Assembly: GCA_937863225.1 (NCBI GenBank)
Contig: CALMEI010000012.1
Coordinates: 1-64,000, forward strand
Reading direction: 5' to 3'
Length of the DNA: 64,000 nucleotides
From: an uncultured Polaromonas sp.
GTDB taxonomy: Bacteria > Pseudomonadota > Gammaproteobacteria > Burkholderiales > Burkholderiaceae_C
Position numbers and translations under genes: made by a program. The notes below the pieces were generated by a model. The model saw nothing but the letters and a program-made list of their open reading frames with translations, had not been told where the DNA came from and ran no database searches. Numbering within the stretch: position 1 is the first letter of the stretch; the number at the start of each line of letters is the position of its first letter. Positions 45,342-54,926 of this stretch are shown here, one piece after another.

Positions 45342-46094
45342 TTATCCGCCTAATACCACGGCTTGCATGATGGTGTATCGTTCGTAGTCATTGACCTCTA
45401 TCAACCAATCATCGCCCTGTTTCAACGCCTTGATTTTCTCGCCAGAACTACCACTTGTCACTGTGTCGCCCGTAAAGATCAGCACACGTTTGAGGCCACC
45501 TGGTGGATTGATTTGTACTTCAGCATTGCCTATCTTGCCGCGTATGACGCCAAATTCGCACAGTGCTGGCTTGTCTTTCCCCATTTGGCATGGCAGCGAG
45601 CCGGTGGCGTGGAAAGGCGTTCCTTTGACCTTGGCATCGCTAGCAGGTGCTGCGCCTAATACGGCAGGACTAGACGCAGCGGAGATGCTCACGGATAGGG
45701 TGTAATTTGCCTGTTCGTTGCGACGTGCTGCATTGCGCATCAGATAGACACGCAGCTTATATTCGCCATCAGTCGGTAATTTACCTGTCCATGCATTGCC
45801 ATCACTGGAACCAACGAACAACGCTTCGTCGTTAGAGCCGGGTGGCAGCACGTTGAAATAATTCGACCTATGCTTGGATGCCAGTTGAACGCTCATGGTC
45901 TGACCGGCCTTGGCACGCACAGTGTAGTCAATGGTCTGATCGCCTTTGACCGAACCCTTCATGGTTGCGGAGGTGTGTCCCTTGGCAAAATGAACCGCCT
46001 GGGTTTGAATTGCAGCAGCTTGTGCAATGGGAGTAAAAAACATGCTCATGCACATGCATACGAAGCCAAGTAGAAAAGAAAAATGTGTTTTCAT
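45342..46094 (-). CDS. Exported protein with PPC-like beta domain
   Basis: A 250-residue exported protein from the ATG at 46094 (MKTHFSFLLGFVCMCMSMFF), a signal peptide ending IAQA. The region after it, VHFAKGHTSATMKGSVKGDQ, then YTVRAKAGQTMSVQLAS, then GEYKLRVYLMRNAARRNEQANYTLSVSI, has the beta-sandwich pattern of pre-peptidase C-terminal-like domains. The C-terminal portion forms a second beta-rich region with two cysteines (SLPCQMGKDKPALCEFG). No enzymatic motif is visible. It is cotranscribed with the small membrane protein. Confidence 0.75.
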   Translation of the reverse strand: MKTHFSFLLGFVCMCMSMFFTPIAQAAAIQTQAVHFAKGHTSATMKGSVKGDQTIDYTVRAKAGQTMSVQLASKHRSNYFNVLPPGSNDEALFVGSSDGNAWTGKLPTDGEYKLRVYLMRNAARRNEQANYTLSVSISAASSPAVLGAAPASDAKVKGTPFHATGSLPCQMGKDKPALCEFGVIRGKIGNAEVQINPPGGLKRVLIFTGDTVTSGSSGEKIKALKQGDDWLIEVNDYERYTIMQAVVLGG

Positions 46095-46124
46095 ATGTTG
46101 ATTCATCAAGTTATGTTGGTCTAG

Positions 46125-46157
46125 TTTAATTTAATTTAATTCAATTCAATTCAATTC
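46125..46157. repeat. Pentanucleotide tandem repeat (TTTAA/TTCAA)
   Basis: Three TTTAA units are followed by three TTCAA units and a partial TTC, lying 31-63 bases upstream of the start of the 250-residue exported protein. Such tracts can change length by slippage and alter promoter spacing; whether this one does is unknown. Confidence 0.8.
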
Positions 46158-46177
46158 GAACATGATTCGCCGATTCA

Positions 46178-46267
46178 TTATTTATAGCACCTTAGGCAAT
46201 AAATACGCCGCCTAGAGGTCAATTTTTCATTTAAAACTGACTGAAGCAACAGCTACCGCGTCAGTGC
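46178..46267 (+). repeat. Dispersed repeat copy 9; right direct repeat
   Basis: This has the right part of the element, ATAGCACCTTAGGCAATAAA and then TACGCCGCCTAGAGGTCA, and continues through CTGACTGAAGCAACAGCTAC into the 3' end of cbbO. The left GCTAT arm is missing. It is the partner of the copy at 44874-44970. Confidence 0.85.
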
Positions 46268-48544
46268 CATGAACAACTTGGGCAATTGCTCTGGCAGGCG
46301 TTCTACTTTGTCGATGACGGTGTATTGGCGGCCAAAAATGTCGCTGACGTAGGTGTCGGCTTTGGGGTCTAGGTTGATGCAGTAGCTGAAGATGCCTTGG
46401 CTGTCCAGCTCTTTGACGGCTTGGCGCGCGTCTTGGATGAGCGTTTGTTCGTCATGCACATCTATATCGGCAGGTTGGCCGTCGGTCAAAATCAGCATGA
46501 GTTTTTTGTCGGCTTTTTGCGTCTGCAAATAGTGCCCTGCATGGCGCATGGCCGCACCCATGCGGGTGGAGTAGCCGGCTTCCATCGCTGCCAAGCGGGC
46601 TTTGACGGTGTCGTCCCAATGTTCGCTGAAACCTTTGATGTGCAGGTAGCGCACGTCGTGCCGCATATTGGAATGAAAACCAGCAATGGCAAATGGGTCG
46701 CCCAGCTGTTCAATTGCCCATGCCAATACCGACACGGCTTCTTGGCTCAGTTCCAAAATGGTTTGCGACGTGCCGCCCGCTTTTTCGTTGAGCGATGCGG
46801 ACAAATCGAGCAACAAGGTAACGGCGATGCTGCGGCCATCGGTTTGGTGGCTCATGTTGATGCGTGTATCGGGTGTGCTGCCACTTTTGAAATCAATCAG
46901 CGAGCGTATGGCGATGTCTAAATCTAAATCACTGCCGTTTTCTTGGTAGCGTATGCGCTTTTTACTTTGTGGTTTGAGCAAATCCAGCAGGCGTTTGAGT
47001 TGCTTGACCAAATTGTTGTGTTTGTTCAATAAAGTGTCAATCGTGGCTGAGTTGCCACTGGGGTGCAAGCGTTCATACAAGTTCACCCAATCTGGCCTGT
47101 ACGTTTGACTGCTGTAGTCCCACTCGGGGTACAGACGCGGTGGTAGCTCATCCAGCTCTTCGGTGCTGACACTTTGTTTGTGCTCTTCAAACGATTCTTC
47201 GTCGTCGCTGTCCTCATAAAACTTCCACATGTGGCGGTTGTCATCGCGGTAGTCGATGACGGTGTCTGTGAAAAATGTTGTGGGCAATTGATCGCTTTGT
47301 AAACGCGTTTTGGCAACATAACTCAGCGCTAAATTTGCAATTTCTTCGGTGCTGGATTCACCTTTTGACATTTCATCGTGAAAACGCTTCACAAACACAT
47401 TTAAATTGTCGTTTTGATAACCATGCGTGGGGGTATCAGCAGCATCTAATAAAGCGCGAGACAACATCGCCAATCGGTGCCGCAAGCATGAATGGGTTTC
47501 TGGGTTGCAAGCGCCTTCAACAGGTGTTGGATGCTGCGCGATGAACAAGCGTCGCAAGCCGGGATAACGACGCATAGCCAACGTTTCAACCCGTGCATCT
47601 TCAAAAAACTCGATCGCCATGCGTTGAAACGGACTGAAGTTATCGGCAAATATGGCCTTGGTCCAACGCCGGTGCGCGGCCATGTGTGCCAATGTGGTGC
47701 GGTAGCGGTCTATGCCACTGATGTCCTTGACGCCTTCTGTACCTTTGATATCGTCATAAACATCAGGTAGCCGAATGCCGAAGTGATCAAAATAGGGCAC
47801 TGGTTTACGCAGCTCGTCAAAACCCAAAGAGTAGGGCACCAAGTAAGCCGCATCTTGCCACAGTCCCATCAGGTATAAATCCAATGCACGAGTGTTGTCC
47901 ACCAACAAAGTGCCACGCCGTTCACGTTGCAGCACGGCTTTGCTGTCGGCCGATTGCACGGTGAAGTAATCGCGTTGGCGCTCAGGATGGTGGCCATAGT
48001 TGCGTATGCCGTATTCGACCCAGTTTTTCAATCCATCTATGGATAACTGGCTTAGCAAATAAGGAGACTGCTGAAAAAAGTCGACCAAACTCGGGCTTGC
48101 ATAGGTTTTATGTGTGCCATGAATTGAGATGCTGGTGCGCTCCATCAGATAATTGCTCAAATGCAGGTATTGCTTAAATATCGTGTGCGTAGGCAAGCGC
48201 TTGGCAATGGCAATCAAGTTTTGCAGCAGTGCCGTGATGGCTTTGCCGTTGGGCGATTTATACAGCACCCTGATGGCGCTGGACAGCGTGGGCAAGACGA
48301 CTTCGCCACACAAGGTGGCCACTTGCGGCCATTCTTGTAAGAAGATTAAAACGGGTTCCACACCACGTCCCATGCGTCCTAAAAAGTGCGCTTCAGCCAG
48401 GTATGCATCGAAACCTTGCGGTGACAGTTGACGCGTCGCATCGGTCATACAGTCCACAAAAATCTCTGCGACTTGCGGGAAACCACAATCGAGCTTGGCT
48501 GCCCATTCTTTCAGAAGTGCGTCGCTGAAGGTCATGACTGACAA
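46253..48544 (-). CDS. cbbO: Rubisco activase subunit CbbO (VWA domain)
   Basis: A 763-residue partner of CbbQ; the CbbQO complex remodels inhibited Rubisco. The C-terminal von Willebrand factor A domain has the MIDAS motif in VTLLLDLSASLNEK and the later LMLILTDGQPADIDVHD. The N-terminal region is helical and charged. The gene order cbbM-cbbQ-cbbO is the standard form II cluster. The stop codon falls inside one of the two direct repeats at 46178-46267. Confidence 0.95.
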   Translation of the reverse strand: MSVMTFSDALLKEWAAKLDCGFPQVAEIFVDCMTDATRQLSPQGFDAYLAEAHFLGRMGRGVEPVLIFLQEWPQVATLCGEVVLPTLSSAIRVLYKSPNGKAITALLQNLIAIAKRLPTHTIFKQYLHLSNYLMERTSISIHGTHKTYASPSLVDFFQQSPYLLSQLSIDGLKNWVEYGIRNYGHHPERQRDYFTVQSADSKAVLQRERRGTLLVDNTRALDLYLMGLWQDAAYLVPYSLGFDELRKPVPYFDHFGIRLPDVYDDIKGTEGVKDISGIDRYRTTLAHMAAHRRWTKAIFADNFSPFQRMAIEFFEDARVETLAMRRYPGLRRLFIAQHPTPVEGACNPETHSCLRHRLAMLSRALLDAADTPTHGYQNDNLNVFVKRFHDEMSKGESSTEEIANLALSYVAKTRLQSDQLPTTFFTDTVIDYRDDNRHMWKFYEDSDDEESFEEHKQSVSTEELDELPPRLYPEWDYSSQTYRPDWVNLYERLHPSGNSATIDTLLNKHNNLVKQLKRLLDLLKPQSKKRIRYQENGSDLDLDIAIRSLIDFKSGSTPDTRINMSHQTDGRSIAVTLLLDLSASLNEKAGGTSQTILELSQEAVSVLAWAIEQLGDPFAIAGFHSNMRHDVRYLHIKGFSEHWDDTVKARLAAMEAGYSTRMGAAMRHAGHYLQTQKADKKLMLILTDGQPADIDVHDEQTLIQDARQAVKELDSQGIFSYCINLDPKADTYVSDIFGRQYTVIDKVERLPEQLPKLFMALTR

Positions 48545-48596
48545 TCTTTATGAACCTTATTTAATTCAACATTTAACCGATGAATTAATTAAAATT

Positions 48597-49412
48597 TCAG
48601 GCAAACACCGCATCAATAGCGTGGTCCAGCGTAGAGCGTATATCGGCATCATCTGTGATGGGGCGAACCAAAGCCATGCGGCATGCATCACAGGGTTTGA
48701 CGCCTGCTTTGATCAAGGTTGCAGCGTACACCATCAAACGCGTTGAAATGCCTTCGTCCAAGCCATGTCCTTTGAGCTTGCGTGCAATGTTGCCGATGCT
48801 GACCAGTTTGCTTGCGGTGTCTGAATCGATGCCAGTTTCGTTCACCAATATGCCGCTTTCCGTATCCGCAGCGGGATAGTCAAAATCAAAGCCAACAAAG
48901 CGCTGTTTGGTGGATTGCTTCAAATCTTTCATCAGGCTTTGGTAACCCGGGTTATAGGAAATGACCAATTGGAAATCAGGGTGTGCGTTGATCAGCTCAC
49001 CACGCTTGTCCAAGGGCAATTGGCGCCTGTGGTCGGTCAATGGGTGAATCACGACGGTTGTATCTTGGCGCGCTTCAACAATTTCATCCAAGTAGCAAAT
49101 CGCACCCATGCGCACCGCCGTGGTTAAAGGGCCATCTAACCAACGTGTGCCATTGGCTTCCAATAAGTAGCGACCCAGCAAATCAGATGCGGTCATGTCC
49201 TCATTGCATGCCACTGTGATCAAAGGTTTGCCCAACTTCCATGCCATGTATTCGACAAAGCGTGATTTGCCACAACCAGTCGGTCCTTTGAGCATCACAG
49301 GTAAACGGGCTTGGTAGGCTGCCTCGTAGAGGGGCACTTCATTACCGGTGGCTTGGTAAAAAGGTTCAGAAGCAATGAGGTATGAATTGGCTGTTGGGGT
49401 TGCAGTGCTCAT
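48597..49412 (-). CDS. cbbQ: Rubisco activase ATPase CbbQ (MoxR-type AAA+)
   Basis: A 271-residue AAA+ ATPase of the MoxR/NorQ family. The P-loop GPTGCGKS lies at residues 43-50 and Walker B is ICYLDEIVEAR. The sensor and arginine-finger region is around FDFDYPAADTESGILVNETGID. With CbbO it reactivates form II Rubisco. It is followed by cbbO after 52 bases and separated from cbbM by a terminator-like hairpin. Confidence 0.96.
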   Translation of the reverse strand: MSTATPTANSYLIASEPFYQATGNEVPLYEAAYQARLPVMLKGPTGCGKSRFVEYMAWKLGKPLITVACNEDMTASDLLGRYLLEANGTRWLDGPLTTAVRMGAICYLDEIVEARQDTTVVIHPLTDHRRQLPLDKRGELINAHPDFQLVISYNPGYQSLMKDLKQSTKQRFVGFDFDYPAADTESGILVNETGIDSDTASKLVSIGNIARKLKGHGLDEGISTRLMVYAATLIKAGVKPCDACRMALVRPITDDADIRSTLDHAIDAVFA

Positions 49413-49464
49413 GGCATATATCCTACTGAAAATAACCTACTAAAAGACTCAGATTTTAGGGGCG

Positions 49465-49500
49465 AAAAAAGCCGCTACTTCGGGTCAAAGCGCGGCTTTT
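49465..49500 (-). terminator. Attenuating hairpin between cbbM and cbbQ
   Basis: AAAAGCCGC (49467-49475) pairs with GCGGCTTTT (49492-49500) around a 16-base loop, with a run of T residues following on the minus strand. It would let cbbM be made in excess over the activase genes. Confidence 0.85.
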
Positions 49501-49516
49501 AACTGATCAGGTGTGC

Positions 49517-50896
49517 TTATTTGTGCACGCCTAATTTTTCACGCCAGCCTGGGTACAGTTTGTCGGCATCACCAGGGAACGATTCAAATGCACGGGCGAA
49601 TTCTTTGTGCTCTTTGGCAAATGCAATCGGGTCTGCGCCAGATTTCCAGCATTCATAGGATTGACGTAAAGAAATCGCACCGGCAGCTGGACTGTCGATG
49701 TGGCCGTAAGAGCCACCACCAGAGGTGTTGATCACGTTGCCATGGCCGAGATTTTCAAAGAAACCCGGTAAGCGCAAGGCATTCATACCGCCCGAAATAA
49801 TGGGCGTGGTTGGCTTCATGCCATACCATTCTTGGTGGAAGTAGGGGCCATCGGCAGAGTCACGCTCGATCATGTACGCGATGTTTTTGTCATCGCCTTC
49901 ACCTTCCATTTTGCCAAATCCCATTGTCCCCACATGAATACCAGAAGCACCTTGCAAACGGCTCATTTTGGCCAACACGAAAGCGGTGTAGCCGCGCATC
50001 GCTGAGGGTGATGTGACTGCGCCGTGGCCAGCGCGGTGGTAATGTAAGTATTGATCAGGGTATTGGCGACGTGCGGTGGTGATCATGCCCGGTCCACCCA
50101 CATATCCGTCTACCAAAAAGGCCACTTTGTTAGCGTCAGGCCCAAACGTTTCTAAGATGTAATCAGCCCGCGCGCACATTTCATAATGGTCGTCGGCTGT
50201 GATGTTGGCCGAGAACAATTTCGCTTGACCAGTCTCATCCATGGCTCGTTTCATGGCGTCATAAACGAGTGGGATAACCTTTTTAGTTGGGCAAAACACT
50301 TGATTGCCTTGTGGTTCATCATTCTTGATGAAGTCACCACCTAACCAGAACTGGTAGGCTGCTTTGGCAAATGGCTCAGGACGCAAACCAAGTTTTGGCT
50401 TGATGATGGTGCCGGCAATGTAGCCACCGTCTTTGCGCGGGCGACCCAAAATTTCCCATAAATCAGTGATGTCTTTTGCAGGGCCATCATACAAGCGCAA
50501 AAGCTGACGAGGTACCCAGAAGTCGTGCATTTTGAGGTGCTTCACATCGCCTTGACCTTGATTATTACCAATCGCGAGTGTCAAGAAAGACACAATCATG
50601 GCGCGTCCATCAGTAATGTTGCGATCGAATAATTCGATAGGATATGCCACCTTCATCAAACCTTTGGCTTCATCAATTTCGTAAACCAAAGCATCTACCC
50701 CTTTGGTAAAGTCATCGGTTGTAGAAACTTCAACATTGGTACCGGTTGAAGACTCCGCAGCAATGTGAGACGCGGTTTCTAAAAATCCGTAGCCCGTTTT
50801 TGGAGCCATGATATACGCGACTAGCACATGCTTGTCGCCTTTAATGAGATCAGCTTCTTTGAGGCTGAGATCTGAGTAACGGTTACTTTGGTCCAT
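49517..50896 (-). CDS. cbbM: Ribulose bisphosphate carboxylase, form II
   Basis: The CO2-fixing enzyme of the Calvin cycle, a homo-oligomer of 459-residue large subunits with no small subunit. I chose the ATG at 50896 ([20 protein letters not shown]), matching the family start and preceded by AGGGC; an upstream codon would add 19 residues. Active-site signatures include [12 protein letters not shown] and the carbamylation lysine in [13 protein letters not shown], whose following Asp and Glu bind magnesium. Form II Rubiscos work best at high CO2 or low O2. The gene is read toward cbbQ and cbbO. Confidence 0.98.
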   Translation of the reverse strand: MDQSNRYSDLSLKEADLIKGDKHVLVAYIMAPKTGYGFLETASHIAAESSTGTNVEVSTTDDFTKGVDALVYEIDEAKGLMKVAYPIELFDRNITDGRAMIVSFLTLAIGNNQGQGDVKHLKMHDFWVPRQLLRLYDGPAKDITDLWEILGRPRKDGGYIAGTIIKPKLGLRPEPFAKAAYQFWLGGDFIKNDEPQGNQVFCPTKKVIPLVYDAMKRAMDETGQAKLFSANITADDHYEMCARADYILETFGPDANKVAFLVDGYVGGPGMITTARRQYPDQYLHYHRAGHGAVTSPSAMRGYTAFVLAKMSRLQGASGIHVGTMGFGKMEGEGDDKNIAYMIERDSADGPYFHQEWYGMKPTTPIISGGMNALRLPGFFENLGHGNVINTSGGGSYGHIDSPAAGAISLRQSYECWKSGADPIAFAKEHKEFARAFESFPGDADKLYPGWREKLGVHK

Positions 50897-50985
50897 TTCA
50901 AATGCCCTGTGGTTGTTGATAGATGCGATTGCTGGGGTCTGCGATTGAAGCAAGGAAGAAGCAAATCACAGGCGCAATGTTAACG

Positions 50986-51025
50986 CATTCAAATATAAGA
51001 TATATTCACATTTAATTTTTGAATG
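50986..51025. promoter_or_regulatory. Inverted repeat upstream of cbbM
   Basis: CATTCAAA (50986-50993) and TTTGAATG (51018-51025) are separated by 24 bases, 90-130 bases upstream of the cbbM start and downstream of cbbR. It is a candidate CbbR-controlled region; the assignment is inference. Confidence 0.4.
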
Positions 51026-51056
51026 ATAAGAAATATATGATGTATTTGAGCTGTAT

Positions 51057-51968
51057 TTACGCCCATGAATCAATCAATGGTGCTGCTTGTTCGATTAAGA
51101 AGTTTTTAAATGCATGGGCAGCAGGCGACAATTTCTTTTGCTTTAAATGCGTCACATACCAGTGTCCAACGATGGGCATGCCATTGATGTCAACCACTGC
51201 CATGTGGCCTGAAGCAATTTCATGTCGCACCGTACGCAGCGATAAAAAACTCATGCCCATGCCTGCCATCACCGCCTGTTTGATGGTTTCATTGCTGGGC
51301 ATCTCCATGGCGACTTTGAGCGGAATTTCGTGCTGAGCAAAGAGTCGCTCCATAGCAGCACGGGTGCCAGAGCCTGGCTCGCGCACCACGAAAGGGTGGT
51401 CTTTGAGCAGGTTAAAGTCACCCCGTTTGCGACGCGACAGCGGGTGATCAGGTGCGCAAACAAAACCTTGTGGATTGGTGGCAATGGGTGTTGCCTCGCA
51501 ATCCAAAGTACTGGGGGCACGACCCATCATGACCAAATCAACCTCATTGCGCCCCAGCATGCCCAGTATGTTTTCTCGGTTGTCAATGCTGAGTTTGATT
51601 TCAATATCCGGAAACAATTTATTGAAGCGCACCAACAACATGGGCACAAAATATTTGCAAGTACTGACAACGGCCAGATCGATGCGGCCTTTTTTATTGC
51701 CTGAAAACTCTGCCATACTGGCCTCTAAATCTTTGAACTTGGCAACCGCATTGATGGCGTGGGTTAAAAATTCGTTGCCGGCCTGCGTGAGCCGAATATT
51801 GCGACCCGATGGCTCAAGCAGAGCCAAACCAAACGTTTCTTCAAGTTGTTTGATTTGCATTGAAACAGCAGGTTGCGTAACGAACAATCGTTCTGCTGCT
51901 TTGGAAACTGATCGTTCGCGTGCCACTTCAATGAAAGTCAATATCTGTTTCAAGCTGTAATGGGGCAT
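51057..51968 (-). CDS. cbbR: LysR-family regulator CbbR
   Basis: A 303-residue LysR-type activator of Calvin-cycle genes. The N-terminal helix-turn-helix reads VSKAAERLFVTQPAVSMQIKQLEETFG. The C-terminal effector-binding domain starts around KGRIDLAVVSTCKYFVPMLLV. It is divergent from the cbbY-fba run and codirectional with the downstream cbbMQO genes, so it could serve both. The identification as CbbR rests on this position as well as on the domain. Confidence 0.92.
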   Translation of the reverse strand: MPHYSLKQILTFIEVARERSVSKAAERLFVTQPAVSMQIKQLEETFGLALLEPSGRNIRLTQAGNEFLTHAINAVAKFKDLEASMAEFSGNKKGRIDLAVVSTCKYFVPMLLVRFNKLFPDIEIKLSIDNRENILGMLGRNEVDLVMMGRAPSTLDCEATPIATNPQGFVCAPDHPLSRRKRGDFNLLKDHPFVVREPGSGTRAAMERLFAQHEIPLKVAMEMPSNETIKQAVMAGMGMSFLSLRTVRHEIASGHMAVVDINGMPIVGHWYVTHLKQKKLSPAAHAFKNFLIEQAAPLIDSWA

Positions 51969-52045
51969 GACGATCTCCTCTTGATTTGACGGGTCACATT
52001 AGGGATAAAATTCGTTAATGTGATATTATAAGTTAAATCTAATGT

Positions 52046-52067
52046 CTAATCAATTAAATGTGATTAG
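52046..52067. promoter_or_regulatory. Palindrome in cbbR-cbbY intergenic region
   Basis: CTAATCA (52046-52052) and TGATTAG (52061-52067) with an eight-base spacer form a 22-base dyad between the divergent cbbR and cbbY genes. A LysR-type site is expected exactly here, so CbbR binding is a reasonable inference. Confidence 0.55.
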
Positions 52068-52118
52068 AATTTATGTGTCAATCTGATTACAGTCACTGCC
52101 ATAGGGATGAACAACACC

Positions 52119-52844
52119 ATGTTAAAAGCACTCATATTCGACGTAGACGGAACTTTGGCAGACACCGAGTCTGCTCATCGCGCTGCATTTAACAGCGCGT
52201 TCAAAGAATTTGGCTTTGAATGGGAATGGGACGAAGCCTTGTACACCCAATTGCTTGAGGTATCGGGGGGCAAAGAACGCATCTTGCATTATTGGAAATC
52301 GGTACAACCCGATTTGCGTGAGTTAGATGGAGGCGCAATTAAAGATACCGTCAACCGTTTGCACGAATTGAAAACTGCTGCGTATGAAGCTGCCGTCAAT
52401 CAAGGACAAGTCGTTTTGCGTCCTGGCGTTTTAAAGCTAATCAACAATGCATTTGAACAAGGTTTGAGTCTGGCCATCGCCACGACCACCTCGCCCGTCA
52501 ACATCGCTGCTTTGCTGCGCAAAGCCATTGGTGCAGATTGGAAAGATTACTTCCTGACCATCGGAGATGGATCAACAGCGCCTCTCAAAAAGCCGCACCC
52601 ACAGGTGTATTTGCAAGTGTTGGACAGTTTGAAACTGAACCCCAAGGAAGCCCTCGTATTTGAAGATTCGGGTAACGGATTGCGGGCTGCCACTGCAGCT
52701 GGTTTGGCCACTGTGATCACACCCGTTTCATTCACGGCGCACCACGATTTCAAAGACGCCATGCGTGTGATTCCAGATTTATCCAGCATCAGCATTGCGC
52801 AACTAAAAGAATGGCACCAATCCTATTGGGCAAGCAAAAAGTAA
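52119..52844 (+). CDS. cbbY: CbbY-like HAD phosphatase
   Basis: A 241-residue haloacid dehalogenase-type phosphatase. The catalytic loop is LIFDVDGTLADTESAHRAAF. Motif II lies in ATTTSPVNIAAL, the motif III lysine in KKPHPQVYLQVL, and the final acidic motif in VFEDSGNGLRAA. CbbY enzymes remove the inhibitory xylulose-1,5-bisphosphate made by Rubisco misfire reactions. I used the ATG at 52119 (MLKALIFD); one at 52107 would add four residues and lies too close to the AGGG ribosome site. It is the first gene of the plus-strand cbb run. Confidence 0.9.
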   Translation: MLKALIFDVDGTLADTESAHRAAFNSAFKEFGFEWEWDEALYTQLLEVSGGKERILHYWKSVQPDLRELDGGAIKDTVNRLHELKTAAYEAAVNQGQVVLRPGVLKLINNAFEQGLSLAIATTTSPVNIAALLRKAIGADWKDYFLTIGDGSTAPLKKPHPQVYLQVLDSLKLNPKEALVFEDSGNGLRAATAAGLATVITPVSFTAHHDFKDAMRVIPDLSSISIAQLKEWHQSYWASKK

Positions 52845-52940
52845 TGCTGAAAGATTACTGACAAAACAAAACCCAAATTACAGTACCAACAAGCACGCCA
52901 AACCCGTAAAATTAATTTTTTACCATTCCTTACACCCACT

Positions 52941-53633
52941 ATGACCACGACACGACAACTCCGCATTGCACCTTCCATTTTGTCGGCAGATTTTGCTAAG
53001 CTTGGCGAGGAAGTTCGTGCCATTGAAGCCGCTGGCTGTGACTTGGTTCATTTCGATGTGATGGACAACCATTATGTGCCAAATTTGACCATTGGCCCTT
53101 TGGTTTGCGAAGCGATTCGCCCACACGTCAGCATTCCGATTGATGTGCATTTGATGGTAGAGCCAGTTGACAGCATCATTCCTTTGTTTGCCAAAGCGGG
53201 CGCCAATATCATTACTTTTCACCCAGAAGCGTCGAAACACGTTGACCGCAGCTTGTCGATGATTCGCGAATTAGGTTGTAAGGCCGGTTTGGTGCTGAAC
53301 CCAGCAACACCTGTCGATTGGTTAGACCATGTGATGGACAAAGTGGACATGATTTTGTTGATGAGCGTCAACCCAGGATTTGGCGGACAAAAATTCATTC
53401 CATCCACATTGGCCAAACTCAAACAAGTGCGTGCCCGTATTGATGCCCACATGGCCGCTGGCGGCCAAGAAATTTGGCTCGAAGTGGACGGTGGTGTCAA
53501 AGCCGACAACATTGGCGAAATCGTCCGAGCGGGCGCGGATACGTGTGTGGCTGGCAGCGCAGTATTTGGTGCCCCTGATGTGGGTGGTGGCTACAAAGGC
53601 ATTATGCAAACCTTGCGCAAAAACGCTGCATAA
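52941..53633 (+). CDS. rpe: Ribulose-phosphate 3-epimerase
   Basis: A 230-residue TIM-barrel enzyme interconverting ribulose 5-phosphate and xylulose 5-phosphate in the regeneration phase of the Calvin cycle. The signatures are [21 protein letters not shown], then [18 protein letters not shown], then [16 protein letters not shown], then [15 protein letters not shown], and the phosphate site GAPDVGG. These match the family's metal-binding and phosphate-binding residues. Confidence 0.97.
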   Translation: MTTTRQLRIAPSILSADFAKLGEEVRAIEAAGCDLVHFDVMDNHYVPNLTIGPLVCEAIRPHVSIPIDVHLMVEPVDSIIPLFAKAGANIITFHPEASKHVDRSLSMIRELGCKAGLVLNPATPVDWLDHVMDKVDMILLMSVNPGFGGQKFIPSTLAKLKQVRARIDAHMAAGGQEIWLEVDGGVKADNIGEIVRAGADTCVAGSAVFGAPDVGGGYKGIMQTLRKNAA

Positions 53634-53719
53634 ACACAGACGATTTATCGACAAATCCATAAGAATCCTCCAATAACAATCACTAAAACAGTTTCTGAAA
53701 CTATTCTTGAAAGTACCGC

Positions 53720-54805
53720 ATGGCCTTAATTCACAGACCCACACTGACGCAATTTTTAATTGAAGAACGTCGCCGTTTCCCAACGGCCAGCGGTGACTTC
53801 AATGCATTGATTTTGGATATTTCGATAGCTTGCAAAGCCATTGCCAAAGCGGTGTCACAAGGTGAATTGGGTGGCGCAATGGGAAACCATGCCGCAGATG
53901 AAGGCGGCTCTGTAAACGTGCAAGGCGAAGCACAAAAAAAATTGGACGTTTTGAGTAACGATGTTTTCATCCAGCGCACCGAATGGGCAGGGCATTTGGC
54001 TGGCATGGCATCCGAAGAAATGGATTTGCCATATCAAATTCCTGGCCAATATCCACGTGGCAAGTACCTGTTGGTGTTTGACCCATTGGATGGCTCTAGC
54101 AACATCGACGTGAATGTCTCGGTTGGCAGCATTTTCTCCATCTTGCGTGGACGCTCTGATTCCAAAGATGTCACGGTTGAAGATTTCTTGCAAAAAGGGG
54201 CTGAGCAAGTCGCTGCTGGTTACGCACTTTATGGTCCAACCACCATGTTTGTCATCACCGTGGGTGATGGTGTGCATGGTTTCACTTTGGACCATGATGT
54301 GGGCGAATTCATGTTGACGCATCCGCACATCAAAGTGCCAGAAGATACGCACGAATTTGCGATCAATGCATCCAACGCCCGCTTTTGGGAAGCACCGATC
54401 AAGCGCTATGTGGATGAATGTCTGGCTGGCAAAACAGGTCCTCGCAACAAAGATTTCAACATGCGCTGGATTGCGTCGATGGTTGCCGAGGCGCATCGTA
54501 TTTTGATGCGTGGCGGCGTGTTTTTGTACCCTCGCGATACCAAAGATGCCACCAAACCGGGGCGTCTGCGCTTGTTGTACGAAGCGAATCCAATTGGCAT
54601 GATCATGGAACAGGCGGGCGGGCGCGCCAGCACGGGCGAAGTGCCCATGCTGCAAGTGCAACCTACCAACTTACACCAGCGCATTGGTTTGGTTTTTGGC
54701 TCCAAAAACGAGGTTGAACGGGTAGAGCGTTACCACAAAGAACCGCAAACCAAAAAAGACGATGCCAACCCGCTTTTTGCAGAGCGCAGTTTATTCAGAG
54801 ATTGA
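53720..54805 (+). CDS. fbp: Fructose-1,6-bisphosphatase class 1
   Basis: A 361-residue phosphatase that converts fructose 1,6-bisphosphate to fructose 6-phosphate; in autotrophs it often also acts on sedoheptulose bisphosphate. The metal-binding signature [23 protein letters not shown] is intact. The catalytic-lysine region is [23 protein letters not shown]. It sits in the Calvin-cycle run between rpe and phosphoribulokinase. Confidence 0.96.
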   Translation: MALIHRPTLTQFLIEERRRFPTASGDFNALILDISIACKAIAKAVSQGELGGAMGNHAADEGGSVNVQGEAQKKLDVLSNDVFIQRTEWAGHLAGMASEEMDLPYQIPGQYPRGKYLLVFDPLDGSSNIDVNVSVGSIFSILRGRSDSKDVTVEDFLQKGAEQVAAGYALYGPTTMFVITVGDGVHGFTLDHDVGEFMLTHPHIKVPEDTHEFAINASNARFWEAPIKRYVDECLAGKTGPRNKDFNMRWIASMVAEAHRILMRGGVFLYPRDTKDATKPGRLRLLYEANPIGMIMEQAGGRASTGEVPMLQVQPTNLHQRIGLVFGSKNEVERVERYHKEPQTKKDDANPLFAERSLFRD

Positions 54806-54841
54806 TAAACGGGCAGCGCTCGTGAGCTATAAAACAATAGC

Positions 54842-54911
54842 TTACTATTAATTTGATAGCAGTATAGGCAATTAATACGCCGCGTACAGGCTAATTTGCC
54901 ATATATTTTTT
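54842..54911 (+). repeat. Dispersed GCTAT/ATAGC repeat, copy 10
   Basis: TTACTATTAATTTGATAGC, AGTATAGGCAATTAATACGC, then CGCGTACAGGC and a tail CATATATTTTTT, in the gene direction between fbp and prk. Confidence 0.8.
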
Positions 54912-54926
54912 ACTTTTGGAGCTCTC

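Noticed and set aside
53855-54661. 268-codon minus-strand frame inside fbp
   Set aside because: It is antisense to a clear class 1 fructose-bisphosphatase and has no start signal or domain.
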